This document shows positions 61,144 through 64,000 of a stretch of 64,000 bases of DNA, in pieces (the first letter of the stretch is position 1; each line of letters starts with the position of its first letter). Made by a program: the position numbers and the translations under genes. Source of the DNA: Celeribacter litoreus (GTDB lineage: Bacteria > Pseudomonadota > Alphaproteobacteria > Rhodobacterales > Rhodobacteraceae); contig NZ_JAIUFY010000005.1 of assembly GCF_020165855.1 (NCBI RefSeq), positions 434,001-498,000 of the forward strand, written 5' to 3'. A model generated the notes under the pieces. The model worked only from the letters and a program-made list of their open reading frames with translations, did not search any database and was not told where the DNA came from.

Positions 61144-61374
61144 ACGGTCAGACCAGCCGCTTTCTTTTCCCTCGACACAGGCCCGATGCGGCGGAAAGCC
61201 TGTGCTCATTATTGTGATCAAAACCGCTCCGCGAGTGATTTTGCAAGCTCTTCTCGCAGTAAAAACGCTCAGGCTTTGTTCGAATGATCAAAAAGAGTGC
61301 AGATTTAGCGAGCTGTGGATAAACCGGTTTTTGGGCTTGGACTGTCTTCGCGGCTTGGGTAGCTTGTCCCGCAA
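61144..61374. promoter_or_regulatory. Divergent xdhA/dnaE promoter region
   Basis: 231 bases that must hold the promoter of the xdh-ABC operon (minus) and of dnaE (plus). A 10-bp palindrome aaaccggttt lies near 61321-61330, about 45 bases before the dnaE start. I do not recognise a specific operator. Confidence 0.5.
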
Positions 61375-64000
61375 ATGAGCGATCCAACATTTATCCATCT
61401 CCGTGTGCACACCGAATATTCGCTTCTCGAAGGGGCGATGCGGCTCAAGAAATTGAGTGGAATGGTTGCGGACATGAATATGCCCGCGGTCGCGGTGACG
61501 GACACGAACAACCTGTTCTGTGCGCTCGAGTTTTCCGAATATGCAAAAGGCGCGGGGCTACAGCCGATCATCGGCTGTCAGGTGGATGTCGCCTATGTGG
61601 AAGCGCAGCCGGGGGAGAAGCCCAAGGCACCTGCGCCGGTCGTGCTGCTCGCGCAAAACGAGACCGGTTACGAAAACCTCATGCGCCTCAATTCGTGCCT
61701 TTACGTGGACAAGCACGAAGGCATCCCACAGGTCACTATCGCGGAGTTGGAAGAGTTCTCTGAGGGACTGATCTGTTTGACGGGCGGGGCACTCGGGCCG
61801 ATTGGCAAGCTGATTTCCGACAACCACATGCCACAGGCGCGTCAACTTCTGGAGCGCTTTCGGGACATTTACCCGCAGCGACTCTACGTCGAGTTGCAGC
61901 GCCATCCGGGCGAAGATGGCAGTTTGACCGAGGCGGAACGGCTCACAGAGCGTCCGTTCGTCGAGTGGGCTTATGACCTCGGGTTGCCGCTCGTTGCGAC
62001 CAACGACGTCTATTTCCCGAAGGCGGACATGTATGAGGCGCATGATGCGCTCATCTGTATTGCCGAAGGCGCCTATGTCGATCAGGCGACGCCGCGTAGA
62101 CGTCTGACGCCGCAGCACTATTTCAAATCACCGGCAGAAATGGCCGCACTTTTTGCGGATCTGCCCGAAGCGCTCGAAAACACTGTCGAGATCGCAAAGC
62201 GTTGTGCGTTCAAAGCGTACAAACGCGATCCGATCCTGCCGAAATTCGCTGATGACGAGGTGGAGGAACTTCGCAAACAGGCGTGGGACGGTCTAGAGGC
62301 GCGTCTTGCTGTGATCGAACCTGCCGCGCCGCGCGAGGAGTATGAGGAACGCCTCAAATTCGAGCTGGGCATCATCGAGCAGATGGGCTTCCCCGGCTAC
62401 TTCCTGATCGTTGCGGACTTCATCAAGTGGTCGAAGGACAACAACATTCCGGTCGGGCCGGGGCGGGGGTCTGGTGCAGGTTCGCTCGTCGCTTATGTGT
62501 TGACCATCACCGACCTTGACCCGCTCCGCTACAGCCTCCTATTCGAACGTTTCCTCAATCCGGAACGTGTGTCGATGCCCGACTTCGACATCGACTTCTG
62601 CATGGATCGCCGCGAGGAAACGATCCAATACGTCCAGCAGAAATACGGTCGTGATAAGGTGGCTCAGATCATCACCTTCGGTGCGCTACTGTCCAAGGCG
62701 GCGGTGCGCGACGTGGGGCGTGTTCTGCAAATGCCGTACGGTCAGGTGGACCGCCTCTCGAAACTGATCCCCGTCGAGGGGGTCAAACCGGTTTCGATCA
62801 AGCAGGCGCTCGAAGACGAACCGAAACTTCGCGAAGAGGCCCGCAACGAAGAGGTCGTGGATCGTCTTCTCACCTATGGCCAACAGGTCGAGGGCCTCCT
62901 GCGGAACGCCTCGACCCACGCGGCGGGTGTTGTGATTGCGGACCGTCCGACTGACCGTCTTGTCCCGCTCTACCAAGACCCCCGCTCCGATATGCCCGCG
63001 ACTCAGTTCAATATGAAATGGGTGGAGCAGGCGGGCCTCGTAAAGTTCGACTTTCTGGGCCTCAAGACGCTCACGGTGATTCAGTCCGCGATGGACTTGA
63101 TCTTCAAGAACGGTCGTCCGCTCCACATCGCGCCGGACGGCACGCAGCTCTATGAACCCGCGCCGGGCGGTGAGAACCAGATCAACCTTATCCCTCTGGA
63201 TGACGAGAAGAGCTACAAACTCTATTCCGACGCGAAAACGGTCGCTGTGTTCCAGGTGGAAAGCTCGGGCATGATGACTGCGCTTCGTCAGATGAAGCCG
63301 ACCTGTATCGAAGACGTCGTCGCACTCGTGGCGCTTTATCGTCCGGGCCCGATGGAAAACATCCCGACCTATTGTGACGTGAAACACGGGCGCAAGGAGC
63401 TTGAGTCCATTCACCCGACCATCGACCACATCCTCGAAGAGACGCAGGGCATCATCGTCTATCAGGAGCAGGTGATGCAGATCGCTCAGGTGATGGCGGG
63501 CTACTCTCTCGGCGGCGCCGACCTTTTGCGTCGCGCGATGGGTAAGAAGATCAAAGAGGCGATGGACGCCGAACGCCCGAAATTCGTTGAGGGCGCGAAG
63601 AAGAACGGAGTTGATCAGAAGAAGGCCGAAGAGGTTTTTGCCCTTCTCGAAAAGTTCGCGAACTACGGCTTCAACAAATCCCACGCGGCGGCCTACGCGG
63701 TGGTGTCCTATTACACCGCTTGGCTGAAGGCGAACCATCCGGTCGAGTTCATGGCCGGTGTGATGAACTGCGATATCCATCTCACGGACAAGCTGTCGAT
63801 CTACGCCGAAGAGGTCAAGCGCGGCCTCGATATCGAAATCGTTCCGCCCTGCGTGAATCGCTCTCTCGCGACCTTCGATGTGGTGGATCAGAAACTGGTC
63901 TATGCGCTGGGCGCGCTGAAAAATGTCGGTGCGGAAGCGATGCAGTTGATCGTCAACGCGCGATTGGACGGAGGTAAGAACGGCGAAGGCAAGCCGTTCG
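61375..64000 (+). CDS. dnaE: DNA polymerase III alpha subunit, N-terminal part
   Basis: The catalytic subunit of the replicative polymerase, with 875 codons in the window and the 3' end beyond it. The PHP domain is at the N-terminus (FIHLRVHTEYSLLEGAMRL, VAVTDTNNLFCALEF). The polymerase core has GPGRGSGAGSLVAYVLTITDLDPL (in part), LFERFLNPERVSMPDFDIDF with the catalytic aspartates, and the NASTHAAGVVIAD, YRPGPMENIPTY and GYNKSHAAAYAVVSY-like (here GFNKSHAAAYAVVSYYTAWLK in part) signatures. No frameshift or internal stop is seen. It starts at ATG 61375. Confidence 0.97.
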   Translation, partial: MSDPTFIHLRVHTEYSLLEGAMRLKKLSGMVADMNMPAVAVTDTNNLFCALEFSEYAKGAGLQPIIGCQVDVAYVEAQPGEKPKAPAPVVLLAQNETGYENLMRLNSCLYVDKHEGIPQVTIAELEEFSEGLICLTGGALGPIGKLISDNHMPQARQLLERFRDIYPQRLYVELQRHPGEDGSLTEAERLTERPFVEWAYDLGLPLVATNDVYFPKADMYEAHDALICIAEGAYVDQATPRRRLTPQHYFKSPAEMAALFADLPEALENTVEIAKRCAFKAYKRDPILPKFADDEVEELRKQAWDGLEARLAVIEPAAPREEYEERLKFELGIIEQMGFPGYFLIVADFIKWSKDNNIPVGPGRGSGAGSLVAYVLTITDLDPLRYSLLFERFLNPERVSMPDFDIDFCMDRREETIQYVQQKYGRDKVAQIITFGALLSKAAVRDVGRVLQMPYGQVDRLSKLIPVEGVKPVSIKQALEDEPKLREEARNEEVVDRLLTYGQQVEGLLRNASTHAAGVVIADRPTDRLVPLYQDPRSDMPATQFNMKWVEQAGLVKFDFLGLKTLTVIQSAMDLIFKNGRPLHIAPDGTQLYEPAPGGENQINLIPLDDEKSYKLYSDAKTVAVFQVESSGMMTALRQMKPTCIEDVVALVALYRPGPMENIPTYCDVKHGRKELESIHPTIDHILEETQGIIVYQEQVMQIAQVMAGYSLGGADLLRRAMGKKIKEAMDAERPKFVEGAKKNGVDQKKAEEVFALLEKFANYGFNKSHAAAYAVVSYYTAWLKANHPVEFMAGVMNCDIHLTDKLSIYAEEVKRGLDIEIVPPCVNRSLATFDVVDQKLVYALGALKNVGAEAMQLIVNARLDGGKNGEGKPF

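Noticed and set aside
62686-63780. 364-codon minus-strand ORF inside dnaE
   Set aside because: It is the mirror frame of a well-conserved polymerase region and has no recognisable motifs.
61375-64000. Possible frameshift near the start of dnaE
   Set aside because: A recount of positions using overlapping reading frames placed the ATG at 61375 and gave one open frame to the window end.
1-64000. Defence island, prophage, integron, CRISPR array or insertion sequence
   Set aside because: No direct-repeat arrays, transposase, integrase, phage structural or restriction/defence genes were recognised; the content is core metabolism and housekeeping.

Overview
This window looks like chromosomal DNA of a marine alphaproteobacterium in the Rhodobacteraceae (Roseobacter group). 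The basis is the gene content: the ethylmalonyl-CoA pathway pair ecm and ccr, a LuxR/LuxI pair beside ccr, a class-II RpoH sigma factor, the TSUP permease with its TIGR02186-type partner, and several small proteins I associate with this family. GC content is moderately high and most genes share similar codon use. I cannot name the genus. I see no rRNA, tRNA, CRISPR array, prophage, insertion sequence or replication origin; this is mostly core genome.

Layout. 1-3.3 kb: the end of sdhA, sdhB, two P-loop sulfotransferase-like genes either side of sdhB, and two very small genes. 3.3-5.1 kb: an aldo/keto reductase and deoD. 5.4-7.1 kb: a TadE-like/TadG-like pair. 7.2-10.8 kb: divergent ecm and ccr. 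11.1-14.3 kb: a small ORF overlapping luxR, then luxR, luxI and a RecD/UvrD-like helicase. 14.3-16.0 kb: the TIGR02186/TSUP pair. 16.1-20.8 kb: a first BMP-type (nucleoside-like) ABC transporter. 21-24 kb: rimI, an Nfu Fe-S protein, a possible DUF2267 protein, a universal stress protein and an L,D-transpeptidase. 24-31.3 kb: trpS, a degenerate rhomboid, murJ, glnD and an LpoA-like lipoprotein. 31.4-36.1 kb: rsmI, yraN, gshB, an esterase and comM. 36.2-38.1 kb: a GST, a CobC-like phosphatase and cobU. 38.2-44 kb: rpoH2, coaBC, dut, a membrane-anchored MoeB/ThiF-like protein and an M3 peptidase. 44-51.6 kb: a cation efflux protein, an SH3 protein, a hydroxyacid dehydrogenase, a ClpP-like exported protein, CsbD, pirin, panB, panC, a small anchored protein and an AhpD-like protein. 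51.7-61.1 kb: one long unit, xdhA-xdhB-xdhC followed by a second complete BMP-type ABC transporter. 61.4-64 kb: dnaE, cut by the window end.

How the genes fit together. Ccr and Ecm are two key steps of acetyl-CoA assimilation; Ecm needs adenosylcobalamin, and cobU plus the CobC-like phosphatase are salvage enzymes for it. The xdh operon couples xanthine oxidation to an importer, probably for purines, with tight or overlapping gene junctions. coaBC and panBC both serve coenzyme A synthesis. The gsh/rsmI cluster, comM, murJ, glnD and dnaE are housekeeping.

No single previously undescribed system stands out. The points most worth a second look are: a 15-bp inverted repeat with a near-CtrA site upstream of comM; a rhomboid that lacks its catalytic residues; an extra segment in XdhB; a MoeB-like enzyme with membrane anchors; a sulfotransferase-like gene between sdhA and sdhB; perfect palindromes upstream of tadE and ccr; and a ClpP-fold exported protein whose 3' end overlaps its convergent neighbour.
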